This document shows positions 46,769-56,886 of a stretch of 64,000 nucleotides of DNA, one piece after another (positions within the stretch are counted from its first letter, which is position 1; every line of letters starts with the position of its first letter). The stretch is from a cyanobiont of Ornithocercus magnificus (GTDB taxonomy: Bacteria > Cyanobacteriota > Cyanobacteriia > PCC-6307 > Cyanobiaceae), in the NCBI GenBank assembly GCA_007996965.1, contig BIMP01000001.1:186001-250000 (forward strand), written 5' to 3'. Position numbers and translations under genes: made by a program. The notes below the pieces were generated by a model that was given only the letters and a program-made list of their open reading frames with translations, had not been told where the DNA came from and searched no databases.

Positions 46769-47797
46769 ATGGCCATCCAGACTCAACTCAGTAGTTCTCC
46801 TGTTGATGTTGTCGGCATTGGCAACGCCATTGTTGACATCTTGGTCCAGGTGCAAGACTACTTTCTCGAACGCCATGGGTTAGTAAAGGGAACTATGACT
46901 CTGGTTGATCAAGAAAGAGTCGAGGCCATTCAAAATGATTGTGATGGAACGGGTATTAGGACTTCAGGTGGTTCAGCAGCCAATACCCTGGCCGGACTAG
47001 CCCAACTAGGTAGTCAAGTTGAGTTTGTTGGTCGTGTGCGGGACGACCAACTTGGTATGAGCTTCACTCACGATATTCATGCTGTTGGAGCTCACTTCAA
47101 TACTCCACCCATAAGAGGGGGGGCTCCAACAGCCTGCTGCCTAATCCTAGTAACGCCAGATGCCCAACGCACTATGTGCACCTTCCTCGGTGCCTCAGTC
47201 CAGCTAGGACTGGAGGATTTGGATTTCTCGATAATACGGCAGACAAAAGTATTGTACTTAGAGGGTTATTTATGGGATAGTCTAACAGCTAGGTGCGCTT
47301 TTTTAGAAGCTGCACGAACTTGTCAGGAATCTGGCGGTCAGGTAGCACTATCACTCTCTGATACCTTATGTGTTAGCCGACACAGAGAAGAATTCCAGGA
47401 CTTTATTAGTAGATCTGTTGATGTCCTCTTCGCTAATGAAAGCGAGATTACTACCCTTTATTCTTGTAAAGACTTTGAATCTGCGCTCCTCCAATTAAAA
47501 AGAGAAAAGTGCTACGCTGTTGCAGCACTAACTCGCGGCAACAAAGGTTCAGTAGTATTATCTAAAGAGCAGCACTGGGATATTTGTCCCTATATCTTAG
47601 GCAGCTTAGTAGACACTACGGGCGCAGGAGATCTCTATGCAGGTGGCTTCCTACATGGGTATACTAATGGCCTACCATTTGAACAATGCGGCCACCTTGG
47701 CTCACTTTGCGCCGGGCAAATTGTCACTCATTTAGGCTCTCGTTCCAAAACCTCGCTCCAGGGTTTAGTACGGCACCACCTCAAGTGGGAGAGTTAA
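46769..47797 (+). CDS. PfkB-family carbohydrate or nucleoside kinase
   Basis: 342-residue ribokinase-fold kinase. The N-terminal substrate site is GIGNAIVDILVQVQD and the GG motif is TSGGSAANTLAGLAQLG; the catalytic DTTGAGDLYAGGFLHGYTNGL (anion hole plus Asp base) is near residue 280. Overall layout resembles adenosine-kinase-like proteins. With purA just upstream, a purine nucleoside substrate is plausible but not shown. It is separated from purA by 55 bases. Confidence 0.88.
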   Translation: MAIQTQLSSSPVDVVGIGNAIVDILVQVQDYFLERHGLVKGTMTLVDQERVEAIQNDCDGTGIRTSGGSAANTLAGLAQLGSQVEFVGRVRDDQLGMSFTHDIHAVGAHFNTPPIRGGAPTACCLILVTPDAQRTMCTFLGASVQLGLEDLDFSIIRQTKVLYLEGYLWDSLTARCAFLEAARTCQESGGQVALSLSDTLCVSRHREEFQDFISRSVDVLFANESEITTLYSCKDFESALLQLKREKCYAVAALTRGNKGSVVLSKEQHWDICPYILGSLVDTTGAGDLYAGGFLHGYTNGLPFEQCGHLGSLCAGQIVTHLGSRSKTSLQGLVRHHLKWES

Positions 47798-47813
47798 GAG
47801 TCAACTAAGAATG

Positions 47814-48635
47814 TTAGACATGGCTAGATAAACAGGTAAGATGGTCAAGTAACTCCTGAGCATTGTGGAAAATGACAGTTCCTTTAGAAGCCGACAATGG
47901 TCTCTGAAGCAAAAGCAACTGGATATTTTGCTCCTGACAAATTTTATGCCAAAGATGTTCAATTACCCCACCGGACTGTCGGCAGATTACATGTGTAATT
48001 TGCCAGCGGCGGCATAAAGCTCTCTCTAATGTACCAGGAGGTAATGATTTTTGTATTGGATGGACTATAGCTGTACAGCTCGGCGACAGGCCTGATAGGT
48101 TGGCAAGACGAAGTGCGGCAACATTAGGGAAAATTCTCGCATGTACATGAGCATTAACTTGTTGGCAGAGGGGAATGGTCTCAGCTAGCTGCCGAGCTCC
48201 TAAAGCTAACAAGGTTCGTGCTCCCTTAGGAATTTTGGATTTCACCTCTACCAAAGAGCGCAACAGGATGCAGTTTCCTAGGAACTCATTAGGACGCTCA
48301 AATCGTGCTATGTTTTGCCCTACTTTATTGCAAGCCTGTTGTAGGGTCTGGCTGATGATAACAGCGAAGGGGTGGGTGGCGTCCACAACACAACAATAGC
48401 CACCATGATTACAGACAGCTCTAGCTAAAATTCTGTTAACTGCCTTTACACCAGCGAGGGCTCCGGTCATGAGATGCTCGGGAGCCAAGTGAGCATAGGA
48501 GCGTGCTGCTGACTCTGTAACAACGGAGACATGAACCCGCCACCCATGACGCTGCATTGCTTCGGTCAGCATGGGCCCTTCACCAGTGCCAGCGAGTAGC
48601 CAAACCGGTCGTTGGTCAATTGCTGAAATTTGCAT
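47814..48635 (-). CDS. Precorrin-6A reductase-like protein (CobK/CbiJ)
   Basis: About 273 residues from MQISAIDQRPVWLLAGTGEG. Nucleotide-binding opening VWLLAGTGEGPMLTEAMQRHGW, then VDATHPFAVIISQTLQQACN, the CbiJ/CobK hallmark, and ALGARQLAETIPL. It reduces precorrin-6A during corrin ring synthesis. The frame is open from 48665, where it would overlap the divergent ssb start by two bases, so I prefer the internal ATG at 48635. CobO is also encoded in the window, fitting a full B12-type pathway. Confidence 0.87.
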   Translation of the reverse strand: MQISAIDQRPVWLLAGTGEGPMLTEAMQRHGWRVHVSVVTESAARSYAHLAPEHLMTGALAGVKAVNRILARAVCNHGGYCCVVDATHPFAVIISQTLQQACNKVGQNIARFERPNEFLGNCILLRSLVEVKSKIPKGARTLLALGARQLAETIPLCQQVNAHVHARIFPNVAALRLANLSGLSPSCTAIVHPIQKSLPPGTLERALCRRWQITHVICRQSGGVIEHLWHKICQEQNIQLLLLQRPLSASKGTVIFHNAQELLDHLTCLSSHV

Positions 48636-48663
48636 CAAGATGAAGCTGTGCTCCTGATAAAAC

Positions 48664-49122
48664 ATGAATCACTGCATTCTGGAGGTGGAGGTTGTTCAAG
48701 CTCCCACCGTGCGTTACACCCAGGAAAATCAAATGCCGGTTGCAGAGATGGAGGTGCGCTTCGATGCTCTTCGAGCTAACGATTTGCCAGGAGAAATTAA
48801 AGTGGTTGGCTGGGGTAACCTTGCTCATGATCTTCAGAGCCAGGTTCAAGTTGGTCAGCATCTAGTACTTGAGGGTAGGCTACGCATGAATACAGTGGCT
48901 CGCCGAGATGGGACCAAAGGAAAGAGTGGTGAGCTAGTCCTATCACGCTTTCACTCGATCAGTACAGAATCTGCTGTAGGATCTACTGGGTCCATGACAG
49001 ACAACCCCGACGACGGTATAAAAGCCAGAATGATGGCTCGTCGTAAGTCGCTACGAACTGAAACAGCTGTAGAGTGGAATAGTGCTCCACTAGTCCCTGA
49101 TACAGACAACATTCCCTTTTGA
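48664..49122 (+). CDS. Single-stranded DNA-binding / primosomal replication protein (SSB family)
   Basis: 152 residues with an OB fold: MNHCILEVEVVQAPTVRYT, then VAEMEVRFDAL, IKVVGWGNLAHDLQSQVQVGQHLVLEGRLRM and LVLSRFHSIS. The C-terminal part is polar and ends DTDNIPF, like the acidic DxxxPF tail by which SSB recruits partner proteins. Cyanobacteria have a main SSB and SSB-like proteins; the divergent OB sequence suggests this is the accessory type, but the conserved tail leaves either possible. Confidence 0.82.
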   Translation: MNHCILEVEVVQAPTVRYTQENQMPVAEMEVRFDALRANDLPGEIKVVGWGNLAHDLQSQVQVGQHLVLEGRLRMNTVARRDGTKGKSGELVLSRFHSISTESAVGSTGSMTDNPDDGIKARMMARRKSLRTETAVEWNSAPLVPDTDNIPF

Positions 49123-49158
49123 AAACCAGGACTCTGAAATGGGCTCGCGCTAGCTACT

Positions 49159-49359
49159 CTAACTTACTGACTTGCCGTCTCCGCATTGCTTCAGTACCTG
49201 CCTGAGCAGCTGTTCGAGCTCTCGCTCAAGGGCAGCTAGATCTAGACGAAGATTCGACCAGCGACCGCGGTCGATTTGTTCAAGAAGCCAGGCCCGGTCT
49301 TGGTCGAGTTGGGTGATTATCCGAATCACATCCTGGTCAGAACAGGTTTCGGGATGCAT
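49159..49359 (-). CDS. Small conserved-looking helical protein
   Basis: 66 residues, almost all predicted helix: QDVIRIITQLDQDRAWLLEQIDRGRWSNLRLDLAALERELEQLLRQVLKQ. Heptad-like Leu spacing suggests a coiled coil. I do not know its function. It fits neatly between ssb and the convergent/divergent neighbours and has a normal composition, so it is probably a real gene. Confidence 0.6.
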   Translation of the reverse strand: MHPETCSDQDVIRIITQLDQDRAWLLEQIDRGRWSNLRLDLAALERELEQLLRQVLKQCGDGKSVS

Positions 49360-49410
49360 GGCAAACGCGGGTATTCCCTATCTTGATGCCCTAAGCGTCA
49401 CAATGGCTAG

Positions 49411-49995
49411 ATGCAGGAACTTTTCTCACCCGGTAGCTTGGTAACCATCGCTGGCGGTATTCTTACAGTCATAGGCGCTATAGCTTATGCTACCGGAGCT
49501 GCCAACCTTAGCCTGCCCACTATTTTCTACGGCATCCCAATCTTTCTTGGAGGTTTGGCATTGAAGTCTTCGGAGTTGCCGCCTGCAATAGATGTGACAC
49601 CCTGGGAAAACCGGTCTCGAGCTAGGCAGTCAGAGGCACCTGAGTTACTGAAGCTTGTAAGAGATGTAACCCGCTGGCGCTACGGCCAGAAAGCACATTT
49701 AGAATCATCACTTGAAGCTCTCAAGCTCTGGGACGAAGATGAGCCACCGCAACTCATTGAAGTTGAGCAACTTGGGACAAGCTCAGACTTCGGCATCAGG
49801 ATGCACTTTCGTTACGGAGGAGTACCACTCGAGCGCTGGGAAGCAAAACGGGAGCGTCTCGGGCGATTCTTCGCCCCAGGTCATCGTGCTGTGATCAATC
49901 CATGCGGAGACAAAGAATTTGATCTTGTCCTTCTACCAACAGCCTCAGACTCCCCAAAGCTTACCGCAGGCCAATCTAGCCAGCCGGATAACTAA
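49411..49995 (+). CDS. DUF2854 family membrane protein
   Basis: 194 residues; two N-terminal helices (about 8-28, SLVTIAGGILTVIGAIAYATG; and 32-52, LSLPTIFYGIPIFLGGLAL), then a soluble domain containing EAPELLKLVRDVTRWRYGQKAHLESSLEALKLW. I recognise this as the DUF2854 family of cyanobacteria and chloroplasts; its molecular role is not known to me. It ends 27 bases before argB. Confidence 0.85.
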   Translation: MQELFSPGSLVTIAGGILTVIGAIAYATGAANLSLPTIFYGIPIFLGGLALKSSELPPAIDVTPWENRSRARQSEAPELLKLVRDVTRWRYGQKAHLESSLEALKLWDEDEPPQLIEVEQLGTSSDFGIRMHFRYGGVPLERWEAKRERLGRFFAPGHRAVINPCGDKEFDLVLLPTASDSPKLTAGQSSQPDN

Positions 49996-50022
49996 GCCCC
50001 TTACTTAATAAAGAAACCACGG

Positions 50023-50916
50023 GTGCCCACCATTCATTCATACAGCTGTCCTGAAGTCACTGAAAATACTCTGAGAGTTTCAGTACTTAGCGAAGCGCTC
50101 CCCTACATCCAGCGCTTCAGCGGATGTCGGATCGTAATCAAGTACGGTGGCGCAGCTATGGCTTGTACTGAACTCCGGAACGCTGTCTTCCGAGATATTG
50201 CCCTAATGAGCACCGTAGGTATGCGACCTATCGTGGTTCATGGTGGTGGACCCGAGATTAACCAGTGGCTACGTCGTCTCAAAATCCCGGCCAAGTTTCG
50301 TGATGGCCTCCGAGTGACCGACGCGGACACAATGGATGTGGTAGAGATGGTACTTGTCGGTCGCATCAACAAACAGATCGTCAATGGTCTGAATCGTCTT
50401 GGAGCTCTTTCCGTCGGCTTCAGTGGCAGTGATGGATCTCTGATCGAAGCAAGAACATGGGGCAACGGTAGCTATGGCTTAGTTGGTGAGGTAGCCAAGG
50501 TAAATCCTGATGTTCTCGAACCTCTGCTAAGGCGCGGATACGTGCCGGTAATCTCTAGCGTGGCAGCTGCTCAAGACGGTCGCTCTCACAACATCAATGC
50601 AGACACTGTAGCTGGAGAGCTAGCGGCAGCCCTAGATGCCGAGAAGCTAATCTTGCTAACCGATACAGCGGGTATCTTGAGAAACCAGGATGACCCTGGC
50701 TCTCTGATCCGTGAACTGCGGCTGGCAGAGGCGCGAAGCCTTATTCATCAAGGAGTTGTCGCTGGTGGTATGACTCCCAAGACTGAATGCTGTATTCGGG
50801 CTTTGGCACAAGGTGTGACAGCTGCACATATTATCGACGGTCGTATTCCGCATGCCTTGTTGCTAGAGGTGTTCACCGATGATGGTCTTGGCACAATGGT
50901 CATCGGACGTGGTTGA
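50023..50916 (+). CDS. argB: Acetylglutamate kinase
   Basis: 297-residue enzyme of arginine synthesis, the controlled step inhibited by arginine and relieved by PII in cyanobacteria. Start is a GTG giving [19 protein letters not shown]. Key blocks: [56 protein letters not shown] and [14 protein letters not shown]. The N-terminal helix that carries the arginine site is present. It lies three bases before the DUF3153 gene. Confidence 0.96.
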   Translation: MPTIHSYSCPEVTENTLRVSVLSEALPYIQRFSGCRIVIKYGGAAMACTELRNAVFRDIALMSTVGMRPIVVHGGGPEINQWLRRLKIPAKFRDGLRVTDADTMDVVEMVLVGRINKQIVNGLNRLGALSVGFSGSDGSLIEARTWGNGSYGLVGEVAKVNPDVLEPLLRRGYVPVISSVAAAQDGRSHNINADTVAGELAAALDAEKLILLTDTAGILRNQDDPGSLIRELRLAEARSLIHQGVVAGGMTPKTECCIRALAQGVTAAHIIDGRIPHALLLEVFTDDGLGTMVIGRG

Positions 50917-50919
50917 GAT

Positions 50920-52014
50920 ATGACTCTAGATCTCCAACAGGCTGAGATTGCTCTAGCTAGAGGAGAATACGGACAATGTCTAGCCTTGCTTGAGCCCTTA
51001 GCGGAGATCCACCTTTTGCCAGGAGCTAAAGGTGGACAAATTAGGTTGCTCATGGTTACTGCCTGGATAGGACAAGGGCAATACGAAAATGCTCTCGCAA
51101 CTTGCCGACTCCTTAGACTGTGTAACGATTCAGAATTGCGTAAAACCGCCCGTCAATTTCAGCTGATATTAGAAGCTCCCAAACTAGAGCGACCTGCTGA
51201 CTGGTCACTGCAACTCCCTCTCTTGGAGATGGATAGTTTGCCAGGACTTTCGCCCCGTTCTCCACGTTCTCCACAGTGGTCTTACCATCAAGTCCGTGGT
51301 CAAAACTTTAAGCACCCGTCAACCGGCCCTACCCAAGGAACTGTCCCAGGTTTTGCACTGTTAACCGCAATCATATTACTAGCTCTCACATTTCTTCTGA
51401 GCGGCTGCGTGCAGCTAACTACAGATGTGTCACTACGGGGACCTGACCGAGTTGAGTTGAACTGGACAGTCATAGGTAATCCTCCGCTTCCTTGGGTTGA
51501 TCGCTTCATCACCTCATTGATGCAGTGCGACCAATCATTGCAATTTCAGGAGATAAGAGAAGGAACTATAAATATCAGCAGTCCTGTCCGCCGCAGTCGT
51601 GATGCAGCTGTACTGCTGTCTCAAGCCGGCGAGGCTGCCATAACTGCAGCAGGATTAACACTGGCCCCGCCGCTTCTGGAATTGCAGGAGCATAATTGGC
51701 TAGTCGGCGTTAGTCAGAAGCTGATATTATCTGCTGATCTTCGGGGGCTCCCTGAGATGCCTGGACTATCTCTGAGAGTGCGTATACGGCAAGCCGGTTC
51801 ACTTCACAGCAAACCAGTAATTGCTACACGAGAGACAGATAGCCGTCTCTGGATCCTAAGACCAGGCGAAATCAATTATATGGAGTTGCATTGCTGGCGT
51901 TGGAGCCTACTAGGCCTGGGTTTAGTCGCTGTAGGAGTTTTATTAACTCTAGCCCTGGTTCTGCAACAGCTGCGCCTCCATCTTGGCTTTGGCTACCCGG
52001 AACTGCCCTCTTAA
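50920..52014 (+). CDS. TPR-like plus DUF3153 membrane protein
   Basis: 364 residues in two parts. Residues 1-90 are TPR-like (ALARGEYGQCLALLEPLAEI, then AWIGQGQYENALATCRLLRL). A linker leads to a helix near 146-165 (FALLTAIILLALTFLLSGCV), then the DUF3153 domain (about 165-320: LTTDVSLRGPDRVELNWTVIG...) and a final helix (about 330-350). LLSGCV resembles a lipobox but is internal. Function unknown; DUF3153 is cyanobacterial and plastid-related. Its close coupling to argB looks incidental. Confidence 0.8.
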   Translation: MTLDLQQAEIALARGEYGQCLALLEPLAEIHLLPGAKGGQIRLLMVTAWIGQGQYENALATCRLLRLCNDSELRKTARQFQLILEAPKLERPADWSLQLPLLEMDSLPGLSPRSPRSPQWSYHQVRGQNFKHPSTGPTQGTVPGFALLTAIILLALTFLLSGCVQLTTDVSLRGPDRVELNWTVIGNPPLPWVDRFITSLMQCDQSLQFQEIREGTINISSPVRRSRDAAVLLSQAGEAAITAAGLTLAPPLLELQEHNWLVGVSQKLILSADLRGLPEMPGLSLRVRIRQAGSLHSKPVIATRETDSRLWILRPGEINYMELHCWRWSLLGLGLVAVGVLLTLALVLQQLRLHLGFGYPELPS

Positions 52015-52029
52015 AATTGTACTGTGGTG

Positions 52030-54246
52030 TCAGAGCTGTAGTGGATTAGGATCAATTGTCAAACTGACACCCCGACGGAGATAACGCCACAGATCAAGCT
52101 CCGGTGTTAATGGTAGTTGACTGTTTACAGGCCCATGCAGCAAAATTTGCCAGCGACTACGACCAGCGACCCTAGCTATTGGCGCGGGGGCTGGGCCAAT
52201 CAGTACCCAGCCAGTCCTATTGCATAATGGTCGAAGATAGGCGGCAAGTGAGCCTGCTGCATCAGCTGTGCTGGCAGATGACTCCCCAGCGAGGCGGAGT
52301 AGGCAAGCTTTACTAAATGGGACTAGGCCCGCATCGCGGCGTAAACATGCTTCTTCTTCAAGGAAGGAATCATACTGCCCATCAACAAAATGACGGATCA
52401 CAGGGTGATCAGGACAGCAGGTTTGAACCAGAACGCTGCCAGGGCGTTCAGCACGGCCTGCACGACCAGCAAGCTGCATTAATAACTGCAGACATTGCTC
52501 ACCAGCACGTAGATCTGGGCGATATAATAAATTATCAGCAGCTAAGACAACTGCCAAGGTAACGCGAGGCAGATCTATACCTTTGGCCAACATCTGAGTT
52601 CCTACCAGCACATCAGCCTCACCGGCAGCGAATTGCTCTAGCAGTTGTCGGTGACCGTGACGACCACCAGTTGTGTCACGATCGAAACGTAGTAATCGCA
52701 AACCCTTTAGTTCTCTGTTAAGAAACTCCATTACCTTCTGTGTGCCAGAACCGAAGGGCTTGAATATGGATGATCCGCAGTGTCTGCAATATTGACCTAT
52801 CTCCTCACAATGGTTACACCAGTGGCAGCGTAGTTGTAGCTGCCCTTCGCTTAAGCGATGCACCTTTAGCGTAACATCACAGTGTGGGCACTGGATTGCT
52901 TCCCCACAACTACGGCAAATCAAAAAGTTACTGTACCCCCGCCGAGGGACTAATACTATAGCTTGATCCCCTCTGCCTTGGAGTGCAGCAAGTCGATCAA
53001 TTAGTAGCCGACTAAGCAAGCGTTGACGGCCTGCCACTAGTTCCTGGCGCATGTCCACTACACAAACTGGTGGCGGTGGCCTGCAAGAGATGCGCTGGCT
53101 AAGCCGCTCTAAGTAAATGCTCCCGTATGGCTGCCGCTGTACCCAGGTCTCCAGTGATGGTGTAGCGCTACCTAGTAAAACTCGAGCATTGCAGCGTTGC
53201 GCTCGATCAAGAGCAAGCTCGCGTGCATGGTAGCAAGGCATCGGTGACTCTTGCTTATAGGAACTGTCATGTTCTTCATCCAACACAATTAGCCCCAGCG
53301 GATTGAGTGGCAAGAATACTGCGGAGCGAGTGCCCACTACCAATTGAGGAGAGACTGCCGTGCGAGATCTCCTCCAGGTGTCGATTCTCTCCTTATCAGA
53401 GCAAGCGCTATGGTACTCGAGGACCTGCTGACCAAAGCGGCGTCTGCAACGGTCCACTAGCTGCGGGACTAAGCCAATCTCCGGTGTGAGTAACAGCACA
53501 TGGCGGCCCCTATCAAGCTCTTGCTGTGCAAGCTGCAGATAGACTTCAGTTTTTCCTGACCCTGTAACACCCCATAGCAGCATAGTCTCTCCAGGCTTAA
53601 GTTGGTTAAAGTTATCAACAGCCTTGCGCTGATCAACATTGAGGGAAAGAGGACTTTCTAACGGGATTGATCCGACGATAATTTGCTTTGGGGATGGTCG
53701 CTGCTCTCGTGAGATTAATCCGTGGCTTAAAAGGCCTTGAATTGAGTTGCTGCTGAAACCTAACTTCTGTACATCGCGTTGCCAAGCGCCTTTACTCGGA
53801 TGCAACAACAAATGTTCAAGGAGATCTATCTGGCGCTGTGGCAGTGAGATCCCTAGGCTATCTGCTGTTATTATTGTTGGTGAGAGCCACCACAGGAGAC
53901 GATCTGCTGGCAGTGGTTTCTGCCTACGACCAAGCCATCCAGGAGGCAGTGCTGCCTTTAACATCTGGAAGTTGGCAGTGTGACAGTGACGGGCCATAGC
54001 CTCAAGCCACCTATGCCAGTCAGATGTAACAGCAACGGTTTCGACCACCTCCTCAACAGGCTGCAATCCAGGCCTACTCGGTATCTTCCCTGCAAAGGGC
54101 CTGATAGCAACGACTAATCCTTGGCGTAGCCGCCCACGTAGCTTCACGCGCACTATGTCGCCAATTTGTGGTTGTAGGGCACGATGGTCAGCATATGTGA
54201 GTGTTATGCCCTCACGCCCTGCCTCTAGCCAGACCTCAATCTCCAT
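52030..54246 (-). CDS. priA: Primosomal protein N' (PriA helicase)
   Basis: 738-residue replication-restart helicase. N-terminal DNA-binding domain, then Walker A GVTGSGKTEVYLQLA (near 260), VGTRSAVFLPL, DEEHDSS and GSATPS. The zinc module has paired Cys motifs (CRSC, CPHC, CHWC, CRHC), and the helicase C-terminal domain carries VGTQMLAKGIDLPRVTLAVVLAAD and QLAGRAGRAERPG. Start at 54246 (MEIEVWLEAGREG) is chosen over the frame start at 54303. It diverges from the sigma factor gene across a structure-rich spacer. Confidence 0.96.
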   Translation of the reverse strand: MEIEVWLEAGREGITLTYADHRALQPQIGDIVRVKLRGRLRQGLVVAIRPFAGKIPSRPGLQPVEEVVETVAVTSDWHRWLEAMARHCHTANFQMLKAALPPGWLGRRQKPLPADRLLWWLSPTIITADSLGISLPQRQIDLLEHLLLHPSKGAWQRDVQKLGFSSNSIQGLLSHGLISREQRPSPKQIIVGSIPLESPLSLNVDQRKAVDNFNQLKPGETMLLWGVTGSGKTEVYLQLAQQELDRGRHVLLLTPEIGLVPQLVDRCRRRFGQQVLEYHSACSDKERIDTWRRSRTAVSPQLVVGTRSAVFLPLNPLGLIVLDEEHDSSYKQESPMPCYHARELALDRAQRCNARVLLGSATPSLETWVQRQPYGSIYLERLSQRISCRPPPPVCVVDMRQELVAGRQRLLSRLLIDRLAALQGRGDQAIVLVPRRGYSNFLICRSCGEAIQCPHCDVTLKVHRLSEGQLQLRCHWCNHCEEIGQYCRHCGSSIFKPFGSGTQKVMEFLNRELKGLRLLRFDRDTTGGRHGHRQLLEQFAAGEADVLVGTQMLAKGIDLPRVTLAVVLAADNLLYRPDLRAGEQCLQLLMQLAGRAGRAERPGSVLVQTCCPDHPVIRHFVDGQYDSFLEEEACLRRDAGLVPFSKACLLRLAGESSASTADAAGSLAAYLRPLCNRTGWVLIGPAPAPIARVAGRSRWQILLHGPVNSQLPLTPELDLWRYLRRGVSLTIDPNPLQL

Positions 54247-54634
54247 TTTTAGTATTGGCCAATGGAAGATATTCCCGCTTGCAGGGAGCAGGCAGGGTTG
54301 CACTCTTCACATGGTGTTTTTAGGATAGGTTTGTTAAGCGGCCAAAGGTTGTTGTCGGAGCTCCGCAAAGTTCTGTCCAGTGGCAAGATACAAAGCTCGC
54401 GCCCGAGGGGCTTGGCCCCAAACCAGGGCTGGCTGGTCTGAGAAAACCCCTGACAAAACCCGCACTGGTCCGAGCATCTCTTGAATCTTCGACACAGACT
54501 TTTATCAATCTCCCGGATCCTGGAGAAACCTGATAAATCAGGTACTTCTACATAAGCTCCCAATCTGGTGCGATTCCTCCCCATGCGTGCTGGATTCTCT
54601 GGCATGTTGTTCACTCCCTCATAGCATTGTTCCC
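54247..54634. other. Structure-rich spacer between priA and rpoD
   Basis: About 390 bases with unusual density of inverted repeats: CCAGTG (54377-54382)/CACTGG (54463-54468) enclosing GGGGC/GCCCC (54407-54419) and ACCAG/CTGGT (54422-54437); then a nested hairpin at 54501-54537 (TTTATCA/TGATAAA enclosing TCTCC/GGAGA). A 121-residue frame on the minus strand shows no protein family. It may be the rpoD leader or an unannotated small RNA; it must also hold the priA promoter. Confidence 0.5.
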
Positions 54635-55969
54635 ATGAGCCCTGTCGCCACCAAAGCAGCTAATAATGCCGCCGAGGTCAAGCCTGCAGTTCTGAAGATA
54701 GCTGGCGACGACAGCCAGTCCAGATCACAGACGAGTAGAGGTGAACTGACAGCTGCGAGGACAGCACGTCCCCGCACATGCGGCCTGAAGAAGACTGTAG
54801 GCAGTCAAGATCTTAATGCTGCAGCTGACGAGCTGCTTGCCGCGGCTGATGCTGTGCCAAGTGAGCAGAGTAGATCCAAGTCAAAAACAAAAACTGGACG
54901 CCGGTCATCTACGACCAAAAGCACTACGACAGTGGAGAAAAAGACGGCATCAACAAAGGCCACCACCATATTAGAATCCCGTACAAGAAGCATAGCTAGT
55001 ATCAAGATTGGTCCCAAAGGTGTGTATACCGAGGACTCAATCCGTGTTTATCTTCAAGAGATTGGCCGCATTCGACTGCTACGACCTGATGAGGAGATCG
55101 AGCTTGCCCGCAAGATTGCTGATCTGCTGCATCTTGAGGAGATAGCTACACAGTTTGAAAGTGATCACGGCAAGCTCCCTGATACTAAAGAGTGGGCAGT
55201 ACTAGTCGGAATGCCGGTCATACGATTTCGCCGCAGGCTGATGCTCGGCCGGCGGGCCAAGGAAAAGATGGTTCAGTCGAACTTGCGCCTAGTCGTCTCG
55301 ATTGCTAAGAAGTATATGAATCGGGGTCTCTCATTTCAAGACCTGATTCAGGAAGGTAGCCTAGGATTAATTCGCGCCGCCGAGAAATTCGACCACGAAA
55401 AAGGCTACAAATTTTCCACCTATGCGACCTGGTGGATCCGTCAGGCAATTACCCGAGCCATTGCTGACCAGAGTCGAACAATTCGCTTACCAGTTCACCT
55501 TTACGAGACCATTTCTCGTATTAAGAAGACTACCAAAGTGCTCAGTCAGGAATTTGGACGTAAACCGACTGAAGAAGAGATTGCTGAATCGATGGAAATG
55601 ACCATTGAAAAACTACGTTTTATTGCTAAGAGTGCTCAGTTACCAATCTCTCTTGAGACACCGATTGGCAAGGAGGAAGATTCACGTCTCGGAGATTTTA
55701 TTGAGGCTGATATAGAAAACCCTGAACAAGATGTGGCTAAAAACTTGTTACGCGAGGACTTAGAAGGTGTGCTAGCCACCCTAAGTCCACGAGAGCGTGA
55801 TGTGCTCCGCTTGCGCTACGGACTCGATGATGGGCGAATGAAAACCCTTGAGGAGATCGGTCAAATCTTCGATGTCACCCGCGAACGGATCCGCCAGATT
55901 GAGGCCAAAGCACTAAGAAAACTACGTCACCCTAACCGTAATGGCGTGCTCAAGGAATATATCAAATAA
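54635..55969 (+). CDS. rpoD: Principal RNA polymerase sigma factor (SigA/RpoD)
   Basis: 444-residue group 1 sigma-70. The first ~135 residues are a basic, Ser/Thr/Ala-rich low-complexity leader. Region 1.2 begins [29 protein letters not shown]; region 2 has [41 protein letters not shown] and [22 protein letters not shown] (-10 recognition); region 4 has the -35 helix [22 protein letters not shown]. Residue order and a GDFIE motif place it with the housekeeping sigma rather than group 2. Start at 54635 ([11 protein letters not shown]) is preferred; an earlier in-frame start at 54587 is possible. Confidence 0.95.
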   Translation: MSPVATKAANNAAEVKPAVLKIAGDDSQSRSQTSRGELTAARTARPRTCGLKKTVGSQDLNAAADELLAAADAVPSEQSRSKSKTKTGRRSSTTKSTTTVEKKTASTKATTILESRTRSIASIKIGPKGVYTEDSIRVYLQEIGRIRLLRPDEEIELARKIADLLHLEEIATQFESDHGKLPDTKEWAVLVGMPVIRFRRRLMLGRRAKEKMVQSNLRLVVSIAKKYMNRGLSFQDLIQEGSLGLIRAAEKFDHEKGYKFSTYATWWIRQAITRAIADQSRTIRLPVHLYETISRIKKTTKVLSQEFGRKPTEEEIAESMEMTIEKLRFIAKSAQLPISLETPIGKEEDSRLGDFIEADIENPEQDVAKNLLREDLEGVLATLSPRERDVLRLRYGLDDGRMKTLEEIGQIFDVTRERIRQIEAKALRKLRHPNRNGVLKEYIK

Positions 55970-55998
55970 CTGATTTAAGTCATCGAATCTAGTTCAGG

Positions 55999-56535
55999 TT
56001 AGCCGCGGCCCTCGCTCTCACATTCAATACTGTCCGTAAACTCCTGAAAGGCTTGTTTAAGGCGTTCCACAGGGGTCAATGGTGGAGGGCATTCCTGGCA
56101 AGTGAGGGTTGCGTAATTACGGAGCAGATCAGGTTGAGGATCCATGATTGATGCAACAGCTGACTTGGATACGACAAGATTTTGCTGAGGAGTTACGTCT
56201 AGCAGAAACGGCTCAAGTCTCCACAAATACTCTGGGATACCATTGTTATCTTGACGCCGACCTTGATGACGGCGAATCACACACTGTGGCCTAATCAGTT
56301 GATAGGCAGGATCACCATCCCAGTCCGTTGTAGTGCGGAGGCGAGAAAGCAGCAAAATGCCACTATTTAGCAGCAGCAACTTGATTCTACCCTCTGCCAA
56401 CAGAGGTAGGAATGGCTGCTGGGATTCCCCCAACTGGTCCCGAGGAGGAGACGCTGGAATGTCAGAACCACCAACACCGCGAACTACCGGACCGGGCATG
56501 AGAAAATCGTGACTGTTGAGAATCGTATCGGTCAA
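55999..56535 (-). CDS. Conserved-looking protein of unknown function
   Basis: 178 residues, soluble, no membrane helix. Segments that look folded are LAEGRIKLLLLNSGILLLSRLRTTTDWDGDPAYQLIRPQCV and WRLEPFLLDVTPQQNLVVSKSAVASIMDPQPDLLRNYA, with a TCQECPP-type Cys pair. I do not recognise the family. It converges on rpoD with 29 bases between the stops. The long folded region and normal composition argue it is a real gene. Confidence 0.68.
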   Translation of the reverse strand: MTDTILNSHDFLMPGPVVRGVGGSDIPASPPRDQLGESQQPFLPLLAEGRIKLLLLNSGILLLSRLRTTTDWDGDPAYQLIRPQCVIRRHQGRRQDNNGIPEYLWRLEPFLLDVTPQQNLVVSKSAVASIMDPQPDLLRNYATLTCQECPPPLTPVERLKQAFQEFTDSIECESEGRG

Positions 56536-56886
56536 GCAGGCTTTGAGACGAGATCGTCATTAAGGCCTGCGGAGAGGCAAAGTACTTCCATAGATTTAGA
56601 GTCTAAGGTTAATGATCGGTGTCTAGCTAACGTGAAAAAACGTGTGCATTAGTATAGTTAGTAGTAAAGAGGATTGCAAAGATTATGGGTAGACGTGTAC
56701 CCCTACATACACTATAGGAGAGCAGGAAAAATGTAAATAGACGCTGCAGGTACTTATCGTAAGAAGCACCAGAAAGCATTTTCTCATGGCAAGGTCATAA
56801 CTGCAAGTCTCTCAACTGGTAAGCAGACCAACCACAAACAATTACTGGCTGGCTGCTTAATGTAAGCAAGCTAATTCCCTTTCACT
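56536..56886. other. Gene-free upstream region of hemC
   Basis: About 350 bases between diverging genes. It holds promoters for hemC and the unknown gene on the left. I see no small gene, tRNA or strong hairpin. Confidence 0.45.

Noticed and set aside
54249-54614. 121-residue minus-strand frame between priA and rpoD
   Set aside because: Cys- and Pro-rich without a recognisable fold; the underlying DNA is better explained as structured noncoding sequence.
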